Of a stretch of DNA of 64,000 nt, positions 1 to 7,880 are shown piece after piece; position 1 is the first letter of the stretch; each line of letters starts with the position of its first letter. The position numbers were made by a program, and so were the translations under genes. This stretch comes from Chitinophaga lutea. Its GTDB lineage: Bacteria > Bacteroidota > Bacteroidia > Chitinophagales > Chitinophagaceae. The DNA lies in assembly GCF_003813775.1 (NCBI RefSeq), contig NZ_RPDH01000003.1, forward strand, positions 434,001 through 498,000. Direction: 5' to 3'. The notes under the pieces are model-generated. The model searched no databases. It was not told the origin of the DNA and was given only the letters and a program-made list of their open reading frames with translations.

Positions 1-2
1 GC

Positions 3-494
3 TACAGGGCTTACCGCAATTTCGGCACGCCGTTCTGGACGGAGGGATGGGCGCTTTACTGGGAACGCCTGCTCTGGGACCTCAAATTCCCTAATTCGCC
101 GGAAGACCGCATCGGGATGCTGTTCTGGCGCATGCACCGCTGCGCCCGCATCATCTTTTCCCTCAGTTACCATACCGGCAAATGGACGCCGCAGCAATGC
201 ATCGATTTCCTGGTAGACCGGGTGAACCACGAACGCGCCAACGCGGAAGGGGAAGTGCGCCGCTCCTTCACCGGCGGCTACGGGCCGCTGTACCAGGTCG
301 CGTACATGATCGGTGGGTTGCAGTTTGAAGCGCTCAAGAAAGAACTGGTAGACAGCGGCAAGATGAGCTACCGCCAGTTCCACGACGCCATCCTCCACGA
401 AAACGCCATGCCCGTGGAAATGGTGCGCGCCATTCTGCTGAACCAGCCGCCGGGTAAGGATTTTACTTCCAAATGGCGGTTCTACAAGCTATAG
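3..494 (+). CDS. DUF885 family protein, C-terminal part (5' end outside window)
   Basis: The reading frame is open from the first bases of the window and ends with TAG at 492-494, so only the last ~163 residues are present. The fragment carries the EGWALYWE segment near its start, which matches the EGWALY signature of DUF885 proteins, a family of predicted exported metallopeptidase-like proteins in Bacteroidota. The metal-binding HExxPGHH-type motif expected upstream is not in the window. A conserved C-terminal segment (GYGPLYQVAYMIGG and the following helix) also fits the family. Substrate and localisation cannot be judged without the N-terminus. No terminator is obvious in the 8 bp before the convergent Nudix gene. 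Identification is good, function is unproven. Confidence 0.75.
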   Translation, partial: YRAYRNFGTPFWTEGWALYWERLLWDLKFPNSPEDRIGMLFWRMHRCARIIFSLSYHTGKWTPQQCIDFLVDRVNHERANAEGEVRRSFTGGYGPLYQVAYMIGGLQFEALKKELVDSGKMSYRQFHDAILHENAMPVEMVRAILLNQPPGKDFTSKWRFYKL

Positions 495-502
495 GCGGGC
501 CG

Positions 503-1180
503 TTAATTTACATTATTAGGATTGGGAATGAAATTGAGGAAGGCGTTGAACTTCGTCTGGTATTTCCTTTTGTCGAGTTTGTAATAATAAGCGCCGCGTT
601 TGGAGCTGAGTTTTTCCTTGTCTTTCTGCTTGATGAGCAGGCCGGTTGACAATACCTTCCGCGAAAAATTCCGTTTGTCGAGCAGCGAACCGTAGATGCC
701 CTCGTACAGGCTTTGCAGCTGCGGGAGGGTGAATTTTTCCGGCAGCATCTCGAACACGATGGGGTGGAAGGCGGCTTTGTAGCGCAGCTTCTGTTTGGCC
801 AGCTCCACCATTTCGCGGTGGTCGAATATGAGGGAGGGTATTTTTTTCAGCGGGAACCATTCCGGGTGATAGTCGTTGTTCAGCTGCTTTTTGTACTGGT
901 TGATGTCGATCAGGCTGGAATACGCGACAGACACCGTTCTTTCCACAGGGTCGCGGTGTACTTCGCCGAACACATGCAGCTGTTCCATATACACGTCCTC
1001 CAGGCCCGTTAATTCCTTCAGGATCCTGGCTGCCGCGTTCTCCAGGTTCTCCGAAGGCTGCACGATACCGCCCATCAGGCTCCAGCGGCCCTTTTCCGGT
1101 TCAAATCCCCTTTTGATGAGCAATAGTTTCAGCTCCGTGCCATCGAATCCGAATATGATGCAGTCTACCGCGAGCAACAT
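503..1180 (-). CDS. Nudix-fold transcriptional regulator (NrtR/AraR-like)
   Basis: About 225 aa. The N-terminal two thirds is a Nudix domain (LLLIKRGFEPEKGRWSLMGG followed by the Nudix box) and the C-terminal third is a basic winged-helix-like segment (KLSSKRGAYYYKLDKRKY). The Nudix box is degenerate: after the conserved G and E, the RE dipeptide reads RI and the catalytic EE reads EL, so hydrolase activity is unlikely. This fits the NrtR and Bacteroides AraR type, where the Nudix domain senses a sugar or nucleotide ligand. The frame stays open to 1321, but that would leave no room for a promoter; the ATG at 1180 (MLLAVDC) is preferred, with a start a few codons upstream also possible. Divergent from an aldose 1-epimerase, so it may control sugar metabolism there (inference). 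Confidence 0.75.
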   Translation of the reverse strand: MLLAVDCIIFGFDGTELKLLLIKRGFEPEKGRWSLMGGIVQPSENLENAAARILKELTGLEDVYMEQLHVFGEVHRDPVERTVSVAYSSLIDINQYKKQLNNDYHPEWFPLKKIPSLIFDHREMVELAKQKLRYKAAFHPIVFEMLPEKFTLPQLQSLYEGIYGSLLDKRNFSRKVLSTGLLIKQKDKEKLSSKRGAYYYKLDKRKYQTKFNAFLNFIPNPNNVN

Positions 1181-1350
1181 CCTGTTTTTGCCTGCGTAGT
1201 GATTGATTTTCAAATTGATCAGTTTTCTCGTGAAATAGGGTACTAATATCGTAAAAGTATAATTGTCATTTTGACTTTTTACTGGAAAATCCCGGATTAA
1301 TTCCAGATATTTAAACGACAATCCACGTGAAAAATAAAACTTGCTTCCTC

Positions 1351-2496
1351 ATGTTAAAAAAAACCGCTACTGTTATGACAATCGTTACAGGCAGCCTGAT
1401 GGCAGGCGCCGGCTGTAATAACCCGGGCCCACAGAAAGACGCATCGGCAGATTCCGTTAAAACAACGCCCGTACAGGTGCAGCCTTACGGAGAAGTCGAC
1501 GGTAAACCTGTTTCACAGTACACACTGGCCAACCAGCACGGCATGGTCGTTAAGTTGATCAATTACGGGGGGATTATCACGGACATCATCACGCCGGACA
1601 AAGAAGGCAAACCCGGCAACGTAGTGCTCAGTTATGATTCGCTGGCGGGTTACCGGCAAAAGGGCAATCCCTATTTCGGCACCCTGGTGGGCCGTTATGC
1701 CAACCGCATCGCCAAAGCGACGTTCAAAATCGATTCGGCGGAATACAAACTGGCCGCCAACAACAACGGCAACTCCCTGCACGGAGGCCTCAAAGGTTTC
1801 GATAAAGCCCTCTGGCAGGTAACGCCTCTGCCCGGCGACAGCAGCCTGCTGCTGGAATATACCAGTCCCGACGGTGAAGAAGGCTACCCCGGCACCCTCC
1901 AGGCCAAAGTGATCTATACCCTCACGGCCGACAACGCCCTGAAAATAGAATACGTGGCCACCACGGATAAACCCACGCCCATCAACCTCACCCAGCATAC
2001 CTACTTCAACCTGTCTGCCGGCAAAGAGCCGACCATCCTCAACCATGTGCTGCAGCTGGATGCGCCGAGCTTCACGCCGGTGGATGCACAGCTGATCCCC
2101 ACCGGGAAAATCGAACCGGTGAAAGGCACGCCGATGGACTTTACCACGGCCAAACCCGTAGGGCAGGATATCGCGAATGTGACCGGCGGGTATGACCACA
2201 ACTATGTGTTCGATAAAGCGGAGATGAAGGTGCGTGGCTCGCTCTACGACCCGTCTACCGGCCGTGTGATGACCTTTTCCACTTCCGAGCCGGGCGTGCA
2301 GTTCTATACCGGTAATTTCCTCGACGGCAAGCTGCAGCACACCCGCAACGGCGCCGTGTACGGAAAAAACGCCGGGCTTTGCCTCGAAGCGCAGCATTTT
2401 CCCGATTCTCCCAACCAGCCCGCGTTCCCGAACGTGATCCTGAAACCGGGTGAGAAGTATACACAAACCACGATTTATCAATTTGGCGTAAAATAA
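1351..2496 (+). CDS. galM: aldose 1-epimerase (mutarotase), exported
   Basis: About 381 aa. Interconverts alpha and beta anomers of aldoses. Visible family motifs are NPYFGTLVGRYANRIA, LHGGLKGFDK, the histidine motif NLTQHTYFNL, GYDHNYVF, and the C-terminal LCLEAQHFPDSPN with the catalytic glutamate. The N-terminus is a signal sequence ending in a cysteine (SLMAGAGC), so it is likely a lipoprotein or periplasmic enzyme, common for Bacteroidota mutarotases; the lipobox is imperfect because position -3 is Gly. An in-frame GTG at 1327 exists, but ATG 1351 gives a normal signal peptide. The stop overlaps the next start (TAATG at 2494-2498), so the two genes are probably translationally coupled. 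Confidence 0.88.
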   Translation: MLKKTATVMTIVTGSLMAGAGCNNPGPQKDASADSVKTTPVQVQPYGEVDGKPVSQYTLANQHGMVVKLINYGGIITDIITPDKEGKPGNVVLSYDSLAGYRQKGNPYFGTLVGRYANRIAKATFKIDSAEYKLAANNNGNSLHGGLKGFDKALWQVTPLPGDSSLLLEYTSPDGEEGYPGTLQAKVIYTLTADNALKIEYVATTDKPTPINLTQHTYFNLSAGKEPTILNHVLQLDAPSFTPVDAQLIPTGKIEPVKGTPMDFTTAKPVGQDIANVTGGYDHNYVFDKAEMKVRGSLYDPSTGRVMTFSTSEPGVQFYTGNFLDGKLQHTRNGAVYGKNAGLCLEAQHFPDSPNQPAFPNVILKPGEKYTQTTIYQFGVK

Positions 2497-4745
2497 TGAT
2501 GCGAAAAGTTTGGGCGCTGCTGCTGCTGGCGCCTTTGGCGGCAGCGGCCCAGCAAACGCCCTTCTGGCCGGATAAAGACGAAGTGCTCAAACGCTTCGGC
2601 AGCTCCAGGGCGCTGGAGCAGAACTCCCAGAACAAGATTTACAAAACCGGCGTGAACGCCCACTGGTCGGCCGATGGCCGTACCTTCTGGTATTGTAACG
2701 AAGGGAAGGGAGGCGCGAAGGAATATATCCTGGCCGATGCCGCATCCGGCACCAAACGCCCTGCCTTCGATGCGCAGCAACTGGCCGGAGCGCTCGGCAA
2801 GGCTACCGGCGACACGTACGACGGCCGGCGGCTGGTGATCCCCGCAATGACGTTCAGCGCAGACGGCAAAGAAGTGCGTTTTGAAACGGACGGCAAATAC
2901 TGGCGCTGCAACCTGCACGACTACACGCTGCAGCGGGCGGACAGTCTGCCGAAGCCACCTCCGCCACGCCGCAATTACCGGCCGGGGCGCTGGGAAAGTT
3001 TCGAGACACGCCGCCGCTCGCCCGATAACCAGTGGGTGGCGCTGATCGACAAAGGCAATATCTACCTGCGGCACACCGGCCGCGGCGATACGCTGCAATA
3101 TACCACCGACGGCACTCCCGCAAAACCTTACGGCTCGCTGGCCTGGTCGCCGGACAGTAAATACCTCGTTTGTTACCGCGTTACGCCGGTGGCGGACTCT
3201 TCGGTGTACTACATCCTCACCAGCATGGGCGGCACACGCGGGCAGCTGCGGTCGCAGCTCTACAAACAGCCCGGTGATCCGTTCACGACCTACGAAATGC
3301 ACCTGCTGACCGTGGGGAAACCCGGCGCGGTAAAGGTCAATACGGAGATCATCGACTTCTTCGACGCGCCCCGCCTTCACTGGCGGAAAGACGCCCGTTA
3401 TTTCATGTACGAAAAGGTGGACCGCGGCCATCAGCGTTTCCGCATCATCGAAGTGGACGCACAAACGGCTGCTACGCGCACTGTTGTGGACGAACGAAGC
3501 AATACCTTCATCCAGGAAGCGCGCATTTTTACGAAGTACCTTCCTGATACCGATGAGATCCTCTGGACGTCCGAGAAAGACGGATGGCGGCACCTCTACC
3601 TGGTGGATGCATTGACCGGGCGTGTTAAAAACCCGGTGACGGCAGGAGAATGGGTGGTGCGGGACATCGACAGCGTGGACGTACAGAAGCGGGAGGTCTG
3701 GTTCCGTGCGAACGGGATGCATGCAGGAGAAGACCCGTATCACATCCATCATTACCGTATCGGTTTTAACGGTAAGAAACTCGTGCAGCTGACGCCTGAA
3801 AAAGGCCATCATTTTGTGACTTACAGCCCGGATAAGAAATATTATATCGATACCTATTCGCAGATCGGCGTACCGCATGTTACGGAACTGCGCAGTACCG
3901 CTACGGGCAGGAAAATCATGGAACTGGAGCGGGCCGACGTTACGGAGTATTTCGCCACCGGCATCGCACCCGTGGAGAGTTTCACCGCCAAAGGCCGCGA
4001 CGGTAAAACGGATATCTGGGGCATCGTATGCCGCCCCTCCAATTTTGATACCTCGAAAAAGTATCCCATCATCGAAAACATCTACGCCGGCCCCCACGAT
4101 GCTTTTGTGCCCAAATCGTTCACCGGTAATTTCAGGGACATGCAGTACCTGGCGGAACTGGGATTCATTGTGGTGCAGATAGACGGCATGGGCACGGCCA
4201 ACCGTTCCAAGGCTTTTCACGACGTGTGCTGGAAAAACATCGCGGATGCCGGTTTTCCCGATCGCATCTTATGGATGAAAGCGCTGGCCAAAAAATATCC
4301 TTACGTAGACACCGGCAGGGTAGGGCTCTACGGCACTTCGGCCGGCGGCCAGAACGCGCTCGGCGGCCTGCTGTTCCACCCGGAGTTTTACAAAGCGGCC
4401 GTGTCGGCCTGCGGCTGTCACGATAACCGCATCGACAAACAGTGGTGGAACGAACAGTGGATGGGCTACCCCGTAGGCCCGCACTACGATGCGCAATCCA
4501 ACATCACGCATGCGCATAAACTGCAGGGCAAACTGCTGTTGATCGTGGGCGAGGCCGATACCAACGTACCGCCCGAATCCACCTACCGGGTGGTGGATGC
4601 ATTGATCCGCGCGCGGAAAGACTTCGATTTTCTCGCCGTTCCCGGCATGGGCCACAGCGATGGCGGGCCGTACGGGCGGATGAAGCGATACCAGTTTTTT
4701 GTGAAACATCTGCTCGGCGTGGAAGCGCCGCTGGGCGGACAATAA
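2496..4745 (+). CDS. S9 family serine peptidase (dipeptidyl peptidase IV type), exported
   Basis: 749 aa with a cleavable signal peptide (LLLLAPLAAAAQQ). The first ~480 residues have the WD40-like beta-propeller pattern of the DPP IV N-terminal domain (for example LAWSPDSKYLVCY). The C-terminal alpha/beta-hydrolase domain carries the nucleophile in GTSAGGQ (about Ser615), the acid in GEADTNVP (about Asp688) and the histidine in GMGHSDGG (about His720). Such enzymes cleave X-Pro dipeptides or oligopeptides in the periplasm. The start overlaps the galM stop by one base. A second ATG lies one codon downstream. A strong hairpin follows immediately, ending the operon. The link between a mutarotase and a peptidase is unexplained. 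Confidence 0.88.
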   Translation: MMRKVWALLLLAPLAAAAQQTPFWPDKDEVLKRFGSSRALEQNSQNKIYKTGVNAHWSADGRTFWYCNEGKGGAKEYILADAASGTKRPAFDAQQLAGALGKATGDTYDGRRLVIPAMTFSADGKEVRFETDGKYWRCNLHDYTLQRADSLPKPPPPRRNYRPGRWESFETRRRSPDNQWVALIDKGNIYLRHTGRGDTLQYTTDGTPAKPYGSLAWSPDSKYLVCYRVTPVADSSVYYILTSMGGTRGQLRSQLYKQPGDPFTTYEMHLLTVGKPGAVKVNTEIIDFFDAPRLHWRKDARYFMYEKVDRGHQRFRIIEVDAQTAATRTVVDERSNTFIQEARIFTKYLPDTDEILWTSEKDGWRHLYLVDALTGRVKNPVTAGEWVVRDIDSVDVQKREVWFRANGMHAGEDPYHIHHYRIGFNGKKLVQLTPEKGHHFVTYSPDKKYYIDTYSQIGVPHVTELRSTATGRKIMELERADVTEYFATGIAPVESFTAKGRDGKTDIWGIVCRPSNFDTSKKYPIIENIYAGPHDAFVPKSFTGNFRDMQYLAELGFIVVQIDGMGTANRSKAFHDVCWKNIADAGFPDRILWMKALAKKYPYVDTGRVGLYGTSAGGQNALGGLLFHPEFYKAAVSACGCHDNRIDKQWWNEQWMGYPVGPHYDAQSNITHAHKLQGKLLLIVGEADTNVPPESTYRVVDALIRARKDFDFLAVPGMGHSDGGPYGRMKRYQFFVKHLLGVEAPLGGQ

Positions 4746-4785
4746 AAGCAGGAAGGGCTTCCGTTCGGGGAAGCCCTTCCTGCTT
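4746..4785. terminator. Bidirectional Rho-independent-type terminator
   Basis: A perfect 17-bp inverted repeat (arms 4746-4762 and 4769-4785, loop GTTCGG) starts directly after the S9 peptidase stop. A-rich sequence on the left and TTAAAT on the right allow it to work for the converging transcripts. Confidence 0.8.
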
Positions 4786-4844
4786 AAATGTTTATCCATA
4801 TGCCCCGGAAACCTCATTTCGTTTGATCGCCGGAGCATCGCCTT

Positions 4845-4905
4845 TCATGTCTGGATGATCATCTTCACCGGATTTTCGTGGTGAACAATCCCGGCAAGGC
4901 ATCAA
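4845..4905 (-). pseudogene. Decayed 3' end of a second CurA-like reductase gene
   Basis: Read on the minus strand, this stretch encodes VDALPGLF and then, one frame over, NPVKMIIQT followed by a stop. This aligns with the real C-terminus of the neighbouring reductase (DALLGLFAGKNTGKMIVKA). The nucleotide match is also visible, with a one-base frameshift. It looks like the remnant of a tandem paralogue, or of a duplicated 3' end, just downstream of the intact gene. The match is short, so chance or a small duplication is not fully excluded. Confidence 0.45.
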
Positions 4906-4921
4906 CCCTCCCTTCACATCT

Positions 4922-5920
4922 TCACGCCTTCACGATCATCTTCCCCGTATTTTTCCCGGCAAACAGTCCAAGCAGGGCGTCTGGCAGTTTTTCAAAACCC
5001 TCCACCACCGTTTCCGTAAACTTCAGCTTGCCTGATTTTACCAGCGGGGCGAGGTATTGAATGCCTTCTGCGAAACGGGCGCCATAATTACGTACAATGA
5101 AACCCTGCATGAGAATGCTGAGCGTCAGCATTACCGGCTGTATACGCGGGCCCACCGGTTCCGATGTGGCGTTGTACGAGGAGATCTGCCCGCAAAGCGG
5201 GATGCGGGCGAAGAAGTTGAGATGTTTGAACACGGCATCGGTCACTTTACCACCTACGTTATCGAAATAGATATCGATCCCGTCGGGACAGGCTTTCCCG
5301 ATTTCGGCGGCGAGGTCGGGCGTGTGGTAGTTCACCGCCTCATCAAACCCGTATTCCTCCTTCAGCATCCTGATCTTATCGTCTGTGCCGGCAATGCCCA
5401 CCACGCGGCAGCCCAGTTGTTTGCCCAGTTGCCCCACTACCAGGCCCACCGCTCCGGCGGCGCCCGATACCACGAGAGTTTCGCCGGCTTTGGGTTTGCC
5501 GATGTCGAGCAGCCCGAAGTAAGCCGTTAAGCCGGGCATGCCCAGGATGCCGAGGAAATAGCTCGGCGGAGCGAGGCTCGTATCTATTTTCTGGAATTTG
5601 TCACCGCCGATCACAAACTCCTGCGCCCAGGGCAGGTAGGGGCCGAGCACCGTATCGCCGGGCCGGAAGCGGCTGTCTTTGCTCTCCACCACTTCCGCCA
5701 CCACGCCGCCTTCCATCGGCTGCTCCAGCCGGAACGGCGGAGAATACGACTTCACGTCGTTCATACGGCCACGCATATAAGGATCTACCGAATAATACAG
5801 CCCTTTCAGGTGCACATCCCCTTCCTGCAGCGGAGGCAGCTCCACTTCGTCGAACCTGAACACCGATACATCGGGCAGCCCGGACGGGCGTGCCGCGAAC
5901 GTAATTTGCTTCACTTTCAT
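4922..5920 (-). CDS. NADP-dependent MDR-family oxidoreductase (CurA/leukotriene B4 dehydrogenase type)
   Basis: About 332 aa. A zinc-independent medium-chain dehydrogenase that reduces carbon-carbon double bonds of enones with NADPH. Key features are YYSVDPYMRGRM near the N-terminus, the nucleotide-binding loop VVSGAAGAVGLVVGQ, GIAGTDDK, GIDIYFDNVGG, and the terminal FAGKNTGKMIVKA. The structural-zinc cysteines of alcohol dehydrogenases are absent, as expected. ATG 5920 gives the normal N-terminus (MKVKQITFA); the frame extends to 5941 with no support. Monocistronic and convergent with the S9 peptidase. The substrate is unknown; curcumin reductase is the best-studied bacterial relative. Confidence 0.85.
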   Translation of the reverse strand: MKVKQITFAARPSGLPDVSVFRFDEVELPPLQEGDVHLKGLYYSVDPYMRGRMNDVKSYSPPFRLEQPMEGGVVAEVVESKDSRFRPGDTVLGPYLPWAQEFVIGGDKFQKIDTSLAPPSYFLGILGMPGLTAYFGLLDIGKPKAGETLVVSGAAGAVGLVVGQLGKQLGCRVVGIAGTDDKIRMLKEEYGFDEAVNYHTPDLAAEIGKACPDGIDIYFDNVGGKVTDAVFKHLNFFARIPLCGQISSYNATSEPVGPRIQPVMLTLSILMQGFIVRNYGARFAEGIQYLAPLVKSGKLKFTETVVEGFEKLPDALLGLFAGKNTGKMIVKA

Positions 5921-6134
5921 GCTGATATGATTTATTGTCAATTATTGAGATAGTTAGGATTACGAATGTATTGGCTTCAGCCGTAATTTGTGTATGGTTA
6001 ATTGTCAAATTTTCAAGTCCGCCGGATTTATGCCGGCCGCCGCCACTTTAATATTTATCTTCATTAACAGCCCGGTTAACCCAAAGTTTAAATAATATTT
6101 TCTACCTTACCTCCACGTATTCAGCTACTATAGC

Positions 6135-6716
6135 ATGCCTCAGAATGATCTGTCAGCCGCAGCCGACCAATCGGCCTGGGAGGACTTTATAAAAGGCGAC
6201 CGGCAGGCCTTTGCGCGCTTGTACCGGGAGCATATACACCAGCTGATTGCCTATGGGATGCGTATCAGCGGTGAACAACATGTGGTGAAAGACGCCATCC
6301 AGGATCTGTTTGTAGAACTATGGAAAGGGCGGTCGAACCTCGCTTCCGTACGCTCCGTAAAAGGTTACCTGCTGAAAGCGCTCCGTTACAAACTGCTTCG
6401 CAACCACAAGGTGCGTACCCGTTATTATTCCGATGTGCCCGACCAGGCTGATCCGCAGAACGCGGAAACCACCATGCTGGAAAGGGAAACGGCTACCAGC
6501 CGGCATGAACAGGTGCGCCTGGCCATCAACCGCCTGCCGCCGCGCCAGCAGGAGGTGATCAACCTCCGTTTTTTCCATGCCTGCACAACCGAAGAAGCGG
6601 CCGAAATCATGTCGGTCAACTACCAGTCGGCCACCAATCTCCTGCACCGGGCCATCATACACCTGCGCCAACACCTCGATGCTGGGCTTTTTTCTCTCAT
6701 TTTTCTCTTTTTTTAA
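6135..6716 (+). CDS. ECF RNA polymerase sigma factor, FecI/SigK-like
   Basis: 193 aa. Region 2 spans roughly residues 20-90 (LYREHIHQLIAYGMRISG through DLFVELWKGR, then KGYLLKALRY) and region 4 roughly 125-180 (INRLPPRQQEVINLRF with the helix-turn-helix EEAAEIMSVNYQSATNLLHR). It is followed after 75 bp by a FecR anti-sigma gene and a SusC with an STN domain, the standard surface-signalling arrangement in Bacteroidota. It probably activates the downstream uptake operon when substrate binds the outer-membrane receptor. The 3' end is very T/A-rich (LFSLIFLFF then an A8 run), unlike the rest of the gene. Confidence 0.9.
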   Translation: MPQNDLSAAADQSAWEDFIKGDRQAFARLYREHIHQLIAYGMRISGEQHVVKDAIQDLFVELWKGRSNLASVRSVKGYLLKALRYKLLRNHKVRTRYYSDVPDQADPQNAETTMLERETATSRHEQVRLAINRLPPRQQEVINLRFFHACTTEEAAEIMSVNYQSATNLLHRAIIHLRQHLDAGLFSLIFLFF

Positions 6717-6791
6717 AAAAAAGTTGCCGGCGGGTGAGTATCCGGGCACCAATTGATACACTTGTTTAAAAGCGCTTAATTTTTTTACCGT

Positions 6792-7826
6792 ATGTCTTAT
6801 TCGCACGAGGAACTGGAAGCATTGCTGCAGAACGATGAATTTATCCGCTGGGCGACGTCCCGGGAGACTGTGGAGAACGCCTATTGGGAAAGCTGGGTAA
6901 AACAGCAGCCGGACAGGCAGGCCCTGGTGGAATTCATCCGCAGCCTGCACGCGGCAGAGCAGGTGCACCCCGGCCACCGCGAACTGGCGGATGAGGTATG
7001 GCATGCGGTACAGCTGCAAATGGAAGCCCCCGTTCGCCGCATCAGCTGGCGCAAATATGCCGCTGCGGCCGCGGTGGCGATCATACTGGGGGCCGCCGGC
7101 CTCTGGTACGGATTATCGGGCAACAGGGGAGGCGAGGGCGGCCTGGTGGTGCAGAAGGTCAATTCCGTGAATATTACGGCTAAAAACAACGGAAAGGCCC
7201 CGAAAACCGTATATCTGACAGACGGTACCCGCATCACCCTCGGCCAAAACAGCACGCTGGCTTACAGCAACCTGCTGCACGGCGATAAAAGGGAGGTACA
7301 CCTCGAAGGCGAGGCCTTTTTTGAAGTGACGAAAGACGCACAGCGGCCGTTCCTGGTGTACAGCGGCGGCATCGTGACCAAAGTGCTGGGCACCAGCTTC
7401 CGGGTAACTGGGCATGATAAGATCACGGTAGCGGTTAAATCCGGGAAAGTGGCCGTGTCGAGGCAGCAGCGGGATGTGGACGAAGAATTTATCCTCCTGC
7501 CCAACGAACAGGTGGTGTTTAACAGGAAAGCAAACACGCTCAATAAAACGGTGGTGGTGGACGCGATGCTGCTCCAGAACCCCGTAACAAGCCATGTAAC
7601 GCTGAATTTCGATGAAGCCCCGGTAACGCAGGTGCTCGATTCACTGGCGGCTATGTATACAGTAGACATTCAATACGACCGCAACCTGCTCGCCAGATGT
7701 ATGGTGACCGTATCGCTGGAGCAGGAATCTTTATACGACAAACTGCAGATCGTCTGCAAAGTGCTGGGGGCAACGTTCGAGACGCACGGGAATGTAATTT
7801 ATGTAAAAGCGCAGGGCTGCAACTGA
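6792..7826 (+). CDS. FecR family anti-sigma factor
   Basis: 344 aa. A cytoplasmic N-terminal segment of ~85 residues binds the sigma factor; one membrane helix follows (KYAAAAAVAIILGAAGLWYG, about 86-105); then the periplasmic FecR domain (DGTRITLGQNSTLAYSN, EGEAFFEVTKDAQRPFLV, VLGTSFRVTG) and a C-terminal DUF4974/STN-like domain (VTLNFDEAPVTQVLDSLAA). It holds FecI inactive until the SusC STN domain contacts it. The gene sits between its sigma factor and the receptor, in the usual order. Confidence 0.9.
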   Translation: MSYSHEELEALLQNDEFIRWATSRETVENAYWESWVKQQPDRQALVEFIRSLHAAEQVHPGHRELADEVWHAVQLQMEAPVRRISWRKYAAAAAVAIILGAAGLWYGLSGNRGGEGGLVVQKVNSVNITAKNNGKAPKTVYLTDGTRITLGQNSTLAYSNLLHGDKREVHLEGEAFFEVTKDAQRPFLVYSGGIVTKVLGTSFRVTGHDKITVAVKSGKVAVSRQQRDVDEEFILLPNEQVVFNRKANTLNKTVVVDAMLLQNPVTSHVTLNFDEAPVTQVLDSLAAMYTVDIQYDRNLLARCMVTVSLEQESLYDKLQIVCKVLGATFETHGNVIYVKAQGCN

Positions 7827-7880
7827 TGCCCTGGATATTATAATAGTGAACAATTCTACAGTCAACCAAAAGAAACGCGT

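Noticed and set aside
1327..1350. GTG start for the aldose 1-epimerase
   Set aside because: ATG 1351 gives a normal-length signal peptide; the GTG adds eight codons without support.
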